From: Deltaproteobacteria bacterium
GTDB taxonomy: Bacteria; Myxococcota; Polyangia; Polyangiales; B10-G4
NCBI GenBank assembly: GCA_019312705.1
Contig: JAFDCW010000428.1
Span: forward strand, 1-7,457
Reading direction: 5' to 3'
DNA length: 7,457 nt
The notes beneath the pieces were generated by a model. That model was given only the letters and a program-made list of their open reading frames with translations. It was not told where the DNA came from and searched no databases. The translations under genes were made by a program, and so were the position numbers. Position 1 is the first letter of the stretch, and each line of letters begins with the position of its first letter. Below are positions 1 to 5,901 of the stretch, in pieces.

Positions 1-714
1 ACCACCCACGCCCAATACGCCGACTGGATCTTCTGCCTCGTCCGTACGAGCACCGAAGGCAAGAAGCAGGCGGGCATCAGCTTCTTGCTGATCGACATGA
101 AGTCCGAGGGTGTCGAGGCGAAGCCCATGCTCAACCTCGGGCATACCTTGGCGTTTGCCGATACCTACTTCGACAACGTCGTGGTGCCGAAGGAAAACCT
201 GGTTGGGCCCCTCAATGGAGGTTGGACCCTCGCGAAGGCTCTGCTCGGTCACGAGCGCACGCTCATCGCCGCCGTCGGCCAGTCGCGGCGAGCATTGCAT
301 CGGGTCAAGCGTATCGCCGCCGAGCAACTCGTCGACGGCCAGCCCCTCCTCGAGCACCCCGGGTATCGGGCCAAAATCGCGCGGCTCGAGATACGCCTAC
401 GGTGCCTCGAGCTCTCCAACTATCGCGCCCTCGCAGGCGCTCAGCTCGGCCACGCCCCGGGCCCCGAATCCTCCATTTTGAAGATCGTCGGATCCCACAT
501 CCACCAAGACGTGCTCGAACTGGGCATGGAGGTCATGGGCCACGACCAGCTCAGCTGGTTCAACGAGGACGGCGTGGTCACGCCCCAGGAGCAATGGATC
601 GCCTCACGCTTTTGCTACGCCCGGGCGACGACGATCTACGGCGGCTCGAACGAAATCCAGAAGAACGTCATTGCGAAATACATCCTGGGGCTTCCAACCG
701 GGCCGAGGTCATAG
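1..714 (+). CDS. Acyl-CoA dehydrogenase, catalytic-type subunit of a probable heteromeric pair (5' partial)
   Basis: The reading frame is open from the first base and ends at TAG 712-714. It gives 237 residues of what is normally a protein of about 400, so the N-terminal helical domain lies outside the window. The first residues (TTHAQYADWIFCLVRT) are the middle beta-domain of flavin acyl-CoA dehydrogenases. They are followed by the FDNVVVPKENLVG stretch, GW..AK.LLGHERT, and the C-terminal IYGGSNEIQ (codons at 634-660). These enzymes oxidise acyl-CoA to trans-2-enoyl-CoA with FAD. The MCAD-type base (YEG) is Gly here (640-642). The Glu of GHERT (253-255) sits where isovaleryl-CoA and long-chain dehydrogenases keep their base, so it is the likely catalytic residue. 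The usual R.QFG and Q.hGG.G FAD motifs are missing (LELGMEVMGHDQL stands in the latter place). The next gene starts 2 nt downstream and supplies both. The acyl substrate is unknown. The family is certain; the heteromer is an inference. Confidence 0.9.
   Translation, partial: TTHAQYADWIFCLVRTSTEGKKQAGISFLLIDMKSEGVEAKPMLNLGHTLAFADTYFDNVVVPKENLVGPLNGGWTLAKALLGHERTLIAAVGQSRRALHRVKRIAAEQLVDGQPLLEHPGYRAKIARLEIRLRCLELSNYRALAGAQLGHAPGPESSILKIVGSHIHQDVLELGMEVMGHDQLSWFNEDGVVTPQEQWIASRFCYARATTIYGGSNEIQKNVIAKYILGLPTGPRS
705..708 (+). promoter_or_regulatory. Shine-Dalgarno GAGG for the second ACAD gene
   Basis: GAGG lies in the last codons of the upstream ACAD gene, 8 nt before the ATG at 717. It supports that ATG over the longer open frame reaching back to 222. 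The coding region upstream of 717 in this frame would give an Arg/Pro-rich shadow of the first gene. The arrangement suggests translation coupled to the upstream gene. Confidence 0.6.
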
Positions 715-716
715 AG

Positions 717-1868
717 ATGAACTTCGAATTGAACGAAGACCAAGCGATGCTCCGGGACACCGTCGCGTCGTTCGTCAAACAAACCTCGCCGGTGAGCCGG
801 GCCCGCCGCCTGCGCGACGACCCGCGGGGGTGGGACCCTCTGACCTGGAAGCAGATGGGCGAACTCGGCTGGCTCTCGGTGCCCTTTCCGGAGAGCGTCG
901 GCGGTTTCGGCGGTTCCTTCGTCGACGTCGCCGTAATCCTCGAGCGGTTCGGCACGACGCTCGTCCCGGAGCCCTACCTCGCGTCCGTGGTCCTCGCCGG
1001 CCTCACCATCCTGCGGGGCGGCAGCACCGAACAACACGCACGCTTCTTGACTCCGATGATCGAGGGCAAGACCTCGCTGGCCCTGGCCTATGCCGAACGA
1101 GGCGGCCGCCACGACGTGACGCGAGTCGAATGTCACGCCACCCCGGCGGCCGGTCCCGACGGACAGGCTCGGGGTTACCGAATCGATGGAGAGAAGGTCT
1201 TCGTCCTCAACGGCCACGCGGCTGATCACGTGGTCGTCTCGGCCTCGACCGACGATGGCCTCGGCCTCTTCGTCGTCGACGCTGGCGCCGAAGGTCTGGC
1301 GACGACGGCGGTACAGATGATGGACGGTCGTCGCGGCGCCAACCTGCGCCTCGTCGATGTCTTTGTGTCCGCGGACGCACGACTCGGGGGCGCTGAAGAC
1401 GCCGCCACCGTGCTCGGCCGGACCATGGACTACGGAGCCGCCGCCGCCTGCGCCGAGGGGCTCGGGGTCGTGACGATGCTCCTGGAGATGACCACCGAAT
1501 ATTTGAAGGAGCGCGAGCAGTTTGGCGCGCCCATCGGGACCTTTCAGGCTCTCCAACACCGCGCCGTCGACATGTTCGTCGACCAACAGCAGTGCGTGGC
1601 CATGAACGTGCTCGCCGCCATCCGAGCCGACGAGCCGGACCCGGCGGTGAGGTGCCCGGACATCAGCGCCGCCAAGGCGCACCTCGGCTCGGGCGGCAAG
1701 CGCGTCGCCCAACAGGCGCTGCAACTGCACGGCGGAGTCGGCATCACCGACGAGCACGACATCGGGCTCTTCTTCAAGCGACTCGGCGTGCTCAATGCGC
1801 TCTTCGGAGACGAGGAACACCACGTTTCGCGTTTCATGGCCGACGCGACGTTCACCGCGGGGATCTGA
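717..1868 (+). CDS. Acyl-CoA dehydrogenase, FAD-motif-bearing (PimD-like small) subunit
   Basis: This is a full-length ACAD-fold protein of 383 residues. The ATG at 717 is chosen because MNFELNEDQAMLRDTVASFV is the standard N-terminal helix and a GAGG lies 8 nt upstream. The N-terminal helical domain spans about 1-120, the beta-domain 121-225 and the C-terminal helical domain 230-380. FAD-contacting motifs are intact: REQFGAPIGTFQ (R266 to Q277) and QLHGGVGITDEHD (336-348). The active-site Glu is absent at both known positions. The YEG site reads LFGDEEHH (G364 where Glu would be), and the alternative site on the helix near 238-248 reads DYGAAAACAEG. LFGDxxHH is typical of the small subunit of pimeloyl-CoA-dehydrogenase-like pairs. 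It probably forms a heterotetramer with the preceding subunit, like the alpha2beta2 steroid-side-chain dehydrogenases of mycobacteria. The substrate cannot be read from sequence. The family is near certain; the partner assignment is a strong inference from 2-nt spacing and complementary motifs. Confidence 0.9.
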   Translation: MNFELNEDQAMLRDTVASFVKQTSPVSRARRLRDDPRGWDPLTWKQMGELGWLSVPFPESVGGFGGSFVDVAVILERFGTTLVPEPYLASVVLAGLTILRGGSTEQHARFLTPMIEGKTSLALAYAERGGRHDVTRVECHATPAAGPDGQARGYRIDGEKVFVLNGHAADHVVVSASTDDGLGLFVVDAGAEGLATTAVQMMDGRRGANLRLVDVFVSADARLGGAEDAATVLGRTMDYGAAAACAEGLGVVTMLLEMTTEYLKEREQFGAPIGTFQALQHRAVDMFVDQQQCVAMNVLAAIRADEPDPAVRCPDISAAKAHLGSGGKRVAQQALQLHGGVGITDEHDIGLFFKRLGVLNALFGDEEHHVSRFMADATFTAGI

Positions 1869-2021
1869 GGGGTCGTATGATTTCGGGCGAACGTCCGCAA
1901 TTGTGGCCAAGCACGGTATCCGATGGCCGAGCAGGCACGCTGCGACGCGATTAGTACAGCGAGGCTGTGAAGCGGGCGCATTGTTGGGCCGAGCGCACCG
2001 TCGTGCCTTAGACTTCGACCC
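1869..2021. other. Intergenic gap between the ACAD operon and the pseudokinase gene
   Basis: These 153 nt hold no convincing gene. A weak hairpin can be drawn at 1884-1897 (CGGGCG-AA-CGTCCG with one G-U pair), but it has no T-tract, so it is not called a terminator. The only promoter-like element is the TANNNT box just upstream of 2022, listed separately. Confidence 0.7.
2009..2014 (+). promoter_or_regulatory. Candidate -10 box of a leaderless promoter for the pseudokinase gene
   Basis: TAGACT fits the TANNNT pattern and lies 7 nt before the ATG at 2022, which would put transcription start at or next to the start codon. No purine-rich ribosome site is present (the 7 nt before the ATG are TCGACCC). 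A -35 element is at best weak: TTGGGC at 1984-1989 with a 19-nt spacer. The claim rests on one hexamer and on the lack of a Shine-Dalgarno site. Confidence 0.3.
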
Positions 2022-3545
2022 ATGTCCCGGCCGGATGTGGCGACCGTTGCCCAGATGTTTGCGGGCCTCTACGGCATCATCGAACCGATGCCGTGGAATG
2101 GGCTCGCGCCCACGTACAAGGCCGCGAAGGACGGGACGCCGGTGGTCGTGGCCGTGCTGCCCATCGACGCTGGGCAGTCTCCCGAGGCGGCGGCGCTCTT
2201 CGAGGCACGGGCCAAGGCCCTCCTCGGCCTCGACCACCCGCGACTCCTCCCGGTGACGGCTCAGGGCGTTTGTCACGGCGTACCGTACCTCGAGATGCCC
2301 TACGTCGAGGGAGAGCCCCTCGATCGAATCGTCGACCGGGTGCCGCTGCAACGCGACCGCGCGGTCACCATCGCGCGCCGCATCCTCCGAGCCCTCGAGT
2401 TGCTCGAAGCCGTCAACATCCTGCATCTGGATCTCACCCCCTCGAACATCCTCGTCGTCGGCGAAGACGACGTACGCGTCATGGGTACCGGCGTGGCGGC
2501 GACGCTCCGTGAGGTGCGCGACACAGACAAGACCGGCCCCACCGGCAAAGGCTCCGGCCCGAGCCCGGGGCGGTACCTGGCGCCCGAGGTTCTCGTCGGC
2601 GACAAGGTGGACGGGCGCAGCGACATCTACAGCGTCGGCACGCTGCTGCATTACATGCTCACGGGCCACCCGATGGGCAAAGGCGGCCCGCCGCCGCCCG
2701 AAGACCTCGCGCCCATCATCGCCCGAGCCACCCGAAGGCTACGGACGGAGCGATACGCGACCGCCGCGCTGATGCGGACCGCGATCGATGCCACCGGCGC
2801 GAAGCTCTCCGTTGCGCCTCCGGCGATGCCCTCGAGCCCCGCAGCCGCTGCGACGCCCACGCCGGCCCCCATCAAGAAGACCCGCACGACTCTCGTGATC
2901 GTTCTGGCGACGATCGTCATCGCGGCGGTCAGCGTCGGAGTGGTCCGGGTGAGCGACATCGGGAGGGAGAGCGATGGTTCGAGGCCGGCCTCGCCCGCGC
3001 CGTCACAACGGGCAGAAGAGGCCCTTCCGACCCCCTCGCCGGCGCTCGAGCCCTCCGAGGAGACGCCTCCTCCACCCGTCCTCGCAGACAACGTCATCCC
3101 CGAGCCGCCGCTCCGGACCGACCTCCTCGGGGGCGATCTACCGGAACCCCTCGACACCATCTGGCCCAGGGTCTCGGCCGGGGAAGCGCTTTCGCGAGGC
3201 GACCGTCGCCTCGTTGCGCACTACGCTTCGGAGAACCGCAGCGACCCCCGACCGCGTCTGCTCTTCGCCCGCGAGTTCATGGCGAGGGGGTGGGCCACCG
3301 ATGCCATCGCCGAGTACAACGCCGCCTTCGATGCAGATCCCGAGTGCGTCTTGGATCGTCGAATGCTGGACGACCTGGTCGACCTCGCACGGCGCACATC
3401 GACCGCACCTGCGGCGATGAGGGCGGTCCGTCGCATCTACGGAATGGACGCTTTGCCGCGGGTCGACGAGGCCCTCGCCGGTGAGCTCGATGGGAGCGAG
3501 AGACGGCGCCTCGAGCGGCTCAGGGAGCGCCTGATGCGCCCCTGA
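2022..3545 (+). CDS. Membrane-anchored Ser/Thr pseudokinase with extracytoplasmic TPR-like domain
   Basis: The product has 507 residues. A protein-kinase fold spans about 17-255, with HPRLLPV (72-78), PYLEMPYVEGEPL (88-100), the catalytic-loop relic HLDLTPSNILVV (135-146), RYLAPEVL (184-191) and DGRSDIYSVGTLLHYMLTG (197-215). Key residues are missing. The VAIK Lys is Ala (VVVAVLP, A44), the Gly-rich loop is not recognisable, HRD is HLD, the Lys of DLKPxN is Thr, and DFG reads MGT (154-156). Only D137 and N142 of the catalytic loop remain, so phosphotransfer is unlikely. A Pro/Ala linker (265-284) leads to KKTR and one transmembrane helix (about 290-310). Then come a Pro-rich spacer (320-365) and a helical region (380-507); residues 410-440 (LLFAREFMARGWATDAIAEYNAAFDADP) resemble a TPR unit. 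Positive charges before the helix put the kinase fold in the cytoplasm. The ATG at 2022 has no Shine-Dalgarno site. It may act as a scaffold or allosteric partner of a real kinase, such as the one at 5880-7433. The fold is certain; inactivity is well supported; the role is inferred. Confidence 0.85.
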   Translation: MSRPDVATVAQMFAGLYGIIEPMPWNGLAPTYKAAKDGTPVVVAVLPIDAGQSPEAAALFEARAKALLGLDHPRLLPVTAQGVCHGVPYLEMPYVEGEPLDRIVDRVPLQRDRAVTIARRILRALELLEAVNILHLDLTPSNILVVGEDDVRVMGTGVAATLREVRDTDKTGPTGKGSGPSPGRYLAPEVLVGDKVDGRSDIYSVGTLLHYMLTGHPMGKGGPPPPEDLAPIIARATRRLRTERYATAALMRTAIDATGAKLSVAPPAMPSSPAAAATPTPAPIKKTRTTLVIVLATIVIAAVSVGVVRVSDIGRESDGSRPASPAPSQRAEEALPTPSPALEPSEETPPPPVLADNVIPEPPLRTDLLGGDLPEPLDTIWPRVSAGEALSRGDRRLVAHYASENRSDPRPRLLFAREFMARGWATDAIAEYNAAFDADPECVLDRRMLDDLVDLARRTSTAPAAMRAVRRIYGMDALPRVDEALAGELDGSERRRLERLRERLMRP

Positions 3546-3555
3546 AGCGGCGCCG

Positions 3556-3607
3556 TCGCCAGGCAATGAGCCCGCGGGAGTTAACAGACCACCCCATGAC
3601 CTGGCGA
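3556..3607. repeat. Inverted repeat between convergent genes (possible weak bidirectional terminator)
   Basis: TCGCCAGG (3556-3563) and CCTGGCGA (3600-3607) are exact reverse complements, 8 nt each, around a 36-nt loop. The loop contains the palindrome CCCGCGGG (3571-3578). It sits in the only 71 nt between two convergent genes, where a terminator shared by both strands would be expected. The loop is long and no T-run follows on either strand, so the terminator reading is weak. Confidence 0.3.
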
Positions 3608-3616
3608 AGGTCCCAA

Positions 3617-4987
3617 TCAGGGGTCGTAGGTCTGGTCGACGACGATACGTTCACCGTTCACGGAGATGGTCCACACGTCGATTGAGGAGGTGGTCTCCTC
3701 GGTCGCAGGGTCGTAGTCGAGGGCGCCGGAAGCGCCTCGTATGTCTACCCCTACACCCTCCCGGAAGGACTGGAGGATGGGCCCCAGGGTCGACGCGCGC
3801 ACGTCGAAGGGTGCACCGTCGCTGACTCGGCGGAGCCCCCGGGCGATGCCCGTGCCCGTCACGGCCGACTCGTTGAAGGTCGCCCAACCCACTCCGTAGA
3901 GCGCAAGCCAAGCGGCATCGTAGGACTGTGCCGTGAAGGAGAAGCGGGTCACGTCATCGGCGAAAGCCAAGTCGTAGGACGCGATGAAGAGATCGTAGAC
4001 GAACCCATCGGGGACCGCAGGCCGCGTCCCCCGGACGCGGGGGAAAACCGAGCTCGCCCCGGCGGCCCCCGCGAGGACATCGGCGTTCGCCGCCGCGTCC
4101 GTCAGAAAGAGCGACTTGGTGTCGAAAGCCGAGGACCCGGCCACCAGGTCCAGGAATTGGATTACCTCCGAGGCCTGCGATGAGATGAAGAGCACCTCCT
4201 CCGCGGCGGTCGCGGCGGCCCGGGAGACCGCCTGCGCGAGAGTCGCCTCGCTGCTGAAGGGAAAGAGCATCGTGTCCCCTCCATAGGCGGAGGAGAGCGT
4301 GCTAGCGAGCTCTACCCCGTAGGCGTCCGTCTGGTGGACGACCGCCAACGTGGAAATTCCTCGACCGGTCACGTCGAGGGCGATGACCTCTCCCTGCATC
4401 GAGTCGGGGGCCGCGGTGCGCCAGAGCAGCCCCGGCCGTTCGTCACTCGGCGCAAGGGTGTCGATTCCCGACAGCGCGGTGCTCGTCGCCGATGGGGAGA
4501 TCACGACAGTATCGCTGTCCTTGATCTCCTCGAAGGCGATGATCGTATCGTTGGACGAGGCAGGACCGATGATGGCGTCGACACCCACGCCGAAAGCCAG
4601 GTGGCGGGCCACGCTCAGAGCAGCCTCGGCTCGCGTCAACGCGTCTCGCAGAGGGTCTTCCTCGATGGTGCAGAAGAGAACGGCGACCTGCCGGCCGGCG
4701 AGGCCACCGAGTTCGTTCGCCTGCATCGCCGCGAGCTCCACCGAGCGCTCGCGGGCCACGTGGGTCTCGAGGGACCGATCGAAGGCAGTGCTCAGGAGAA
4801 CGGCGTCCGGATAGCGCATCGGCTGGACCAGTAGGTCCTCCGGGAAGGAGCGGTCGCACCGCGCCAGGGGGGCCACGGTCTCGCAGAAACCGGAGTCCGC
4901 ACACTGGGAGAACACCCCGAAGGCCCCACGACACGCTTCGTCGCTCGTGCAGTCGGCGCGTTCCAACCGCCCGAGGGAGCAGCCCAA
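3617..4987 (-). CDS. LivJ-like substrate-binding lipoprotein (type I periplasmic-binding fold)
   Basis: The minimum frame gives 456 residues from a TTG at 4985-4987, but the true N-terminus is probably upstream. The open frame continues back to 5020 and reads RTEVLSAVLLALGC, a hydrophobic lipoprotein signal ending at C3. No ATG or GTG exists there, and a GAAGGA site precedes a CTG at 5006-5008. After the signal comes a Cys-rich module (C13, C19, C29, C35, C44), then a type I binding domain. Its hallmarks are AAMQANELGGLAGRQVAVL (86-104), AIIGPASSNDT (138-148), VVISPSATSTALS (161-173), VVHQTDAYGVELAST (216-230), SYDAAWLALYG (355-365) and GASGALDYDPATEE (418-431). This family binds branched-chain amino acids, amides or related small ligands outside the cytoplasmic membrane, usually for an ABC importer. 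No permease or ATPase gene is present. It is the last gene after a kinase and a TPR protein, so a sensing role is possible. The fold is confident; ligand and start are not known. Confidence 0.8.
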   Translation of the reverse strand: MGCSLGRLERADCTSDEACRGAFGVFSQCADSGFCETVAPLARCDRSFPEDLLVQPMRYPDAVLLSTAFDRSLETHVARERSVELAAMQANELGGLAGRQVAVLFCTIEEDPLRDALTRAEAALSVARHLAFGVGVDAIIGPASSNDTIIAFEEIKDSDTVVISPSATSTALSGIDTLAPSDERPGLLWRTAAPDSMQGEVIALDVTGRGISTLAVVHQTDAYGVELASTLSSAYGGDTMLFPFSSEATLAQAVSRAAATAAEEVLFISSQASEVIQFLDLVAGSSAFDTKSLFLTDAAANADVLAGAAGASSVFPRVRGTRPAVPDGFVYDLFIASYDLAFADDVTRFSFTAQSYDAAWLALYGVGWATFNESAVTGTGIARGLRRVSDGAPFDVRASTLGPILQSFREGVGVDIRGASGALDYDPATEETTSSIDVWTISVNGERIVVDQTYDP

Positions 4988-5901
4988 GGCGAGGAGTACA
5001 GCCGACAGAACCTCGGTCCTTCAGTGGCGCCCGGCGAACTCTCTTCTCCGCGGCGTAGGATAACTAGCACGATGCCAACGGCGAGGGCCGCCAGCCCGAC
5101 CGCGGCGGTCACGTCGGCTGCGATCGAAAAAGCCTGGTCCCGGGCGAGGGCAGCCTCGGCTTCGTCCGTACAGAGGCGGTCGGCACCGGAACCCCGACAA
5201 AAAGCCTCGGCATCGTTGCGAGCGACCAGCGCGAGCGAGCCCAGAACGATGGAAGCGGCGGCCAATACGCCGCCCGACGCCACGAGGACCCAGCCGACTG
5301 CGGGATCGACCCCTCCGCGCTCCTCTGGGGCAGGCGCCGCAGGCGTTTCGGGCGGCTCGACGCGCGCCTCGAGGGCCTCGATGCGGTGAGCGAGGGTGTT
5401 TTGCTCGTCCGGCGACGCCGTCTCGCGATACCGGCGAAGGGCGTCGGCGGCTTCCTCGTAGGCTCCCATTCGCTCGTAGGAGTTGGCCAGGTTGAAAAGG
5501 AGCAAGGGACGCCCGCTCAGCTCGTAGCTCGCCACGAAGGACTCGACGGCCTCCTCGTATCGTCCCTCCGCGTAAAGCTGATCGCCTTCGAGGTAGAGTT
5601 CCCGCGCGCGCTCGTCACCTTCGTCACGCGCGGCGCCATCTTCATGGTCTTCGCTCTCGGTGGCGGGGGCCTCCGCGTCTTGGTCCCCCGGGACACCACC
5701 CACCCCTGGGGCGGGGGCGTCGGTGGCATCGGGCGCAGCAGCGCGCTCCCCCTCAGCGCCATCGTTGTCGACGCTCTCACGATCGACGCCTTGGTCCCCA
5801 ATCGTCTCCTGCGCCCGCAGGGAACTCGGAGCCGCTCCCGAAAGGAGCATGCACAAAGTCATCGCGCCAGATCCCAGCGCTATCGAGAGTCTTGAGCCCA
5901 T
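4792..5901 (-). CDS. TPR protein with signal peptide and two membrane helices; 3' end doubtful
   Basis: The frame is 369 residues from the ATG at 5899-5901, which overlaps the end of the kinase gene by 22 nt. Residues 1-31 form a signal peptide (MGSRLSIALG...LRAQ). Residues 32-97 are acidic, Ala/Pro-rich low complexity. Residues 98-165 hold two TPR-like helix pairs (ARELYLEGDQLYAEGRYEEA, LLLFNLANSYERMGAYEEAA). A short helix (168-181) and a Pro-rich linker follow, then two membrane helices (about 201-226 and 260-282) joined by a loop with two Cys (C235, C244), then RRGEE. The TPR part therefore faces the periplasm. The tail after about residue 294 (PRFCRLYSSPWAAPSGGW...) is Arg/Ser/Pro/Trp-rich and overlaps the binding-protein gene out of frame by about 200 nt. 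It looks like a shadow reading, so the natural end is probably near 5021, where the neighbouring frame has TGA (5021-5023). TPR proteins of this shape usually mediate protein contacts. A role beside the kinase is inferred. Confidence 0.65.
   Translation of the reverse strand: MGSRLSIALGSGAMTLCMLLSGAAPSSLRAQETIGDQGVDRESVDNDGAEGERAAAPDATDAPAPGVGGVPGDQDAEAPATESEDHEDGAARDEGDERARELYLEGDQLYAEGRYEEAVESFVASYELSGRPLLLFNLANSYERMGAYEEAADALRRYRETASPDEQNTLAHRIEALEARVEPPETPAAPAPEERGGVDPAVGWVLVASGGVLAAASIVLGSLALVARNDAEAFCRGSGADRLCTDEAEAALARDQAFSIAADVTAAVGLAALAVGIVLVILRRGEESSPGATEGPRFCRLYSSPWAAPSGGWNAPTARATKRVVGPSGCSPSVRTPVSARPWPPWRGATAPSRRTYWSSRCAIRTPFS
5017..5022 (-). promoter_or_regulatory. Shine-Dalgarno GAAGGA that points to a CTG start for the binding protein
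   Basis: GAAGGA on the minus strand lies 8 nt before the CTG at 5006-5008, which is in frame with the binding protein and gives MSAVLLALGC. No ribosome site precedes the TTG at 4985-4987. The site is good; use of a CTG start is unproven, and an indel or substitution around here would explain it too. Confidence 0.4.

Noticed and set aside
222..716. Open frame extending the second ACAD gene upstream inside the first ACAD gene
   Set aside because: The translation is Arg/Pro/His-rich, a shadow of the first gene. The ATG at 717 has a ribosome site and the family's standard N-terminus.
1884..1897. Hairpin after the second ACAD gene as a terminator
   Set aside because: The stem is 5-6 pairs with a G-U pair and a loop that is too tight, and no T-tract follows.
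1933..2008. AGGCACG (1933-1939) and CGTGCCT (2002-2008) inverted repeat upstream of the pseudokinase
   Set aside because: Seven bases with a 62-nt loop in GC-rich DNA are expected by chance, and the inner bases do not extend the stem.
636..2669. 677-codon open frame on the minus strand across both ACAD genes and the pseudokinase
   Set aside because: It lies antisense to three well-supported coding regions. The product is Arg/His/Asp/Gly-rich with no domain, typical of a GC-rich shadow frame.
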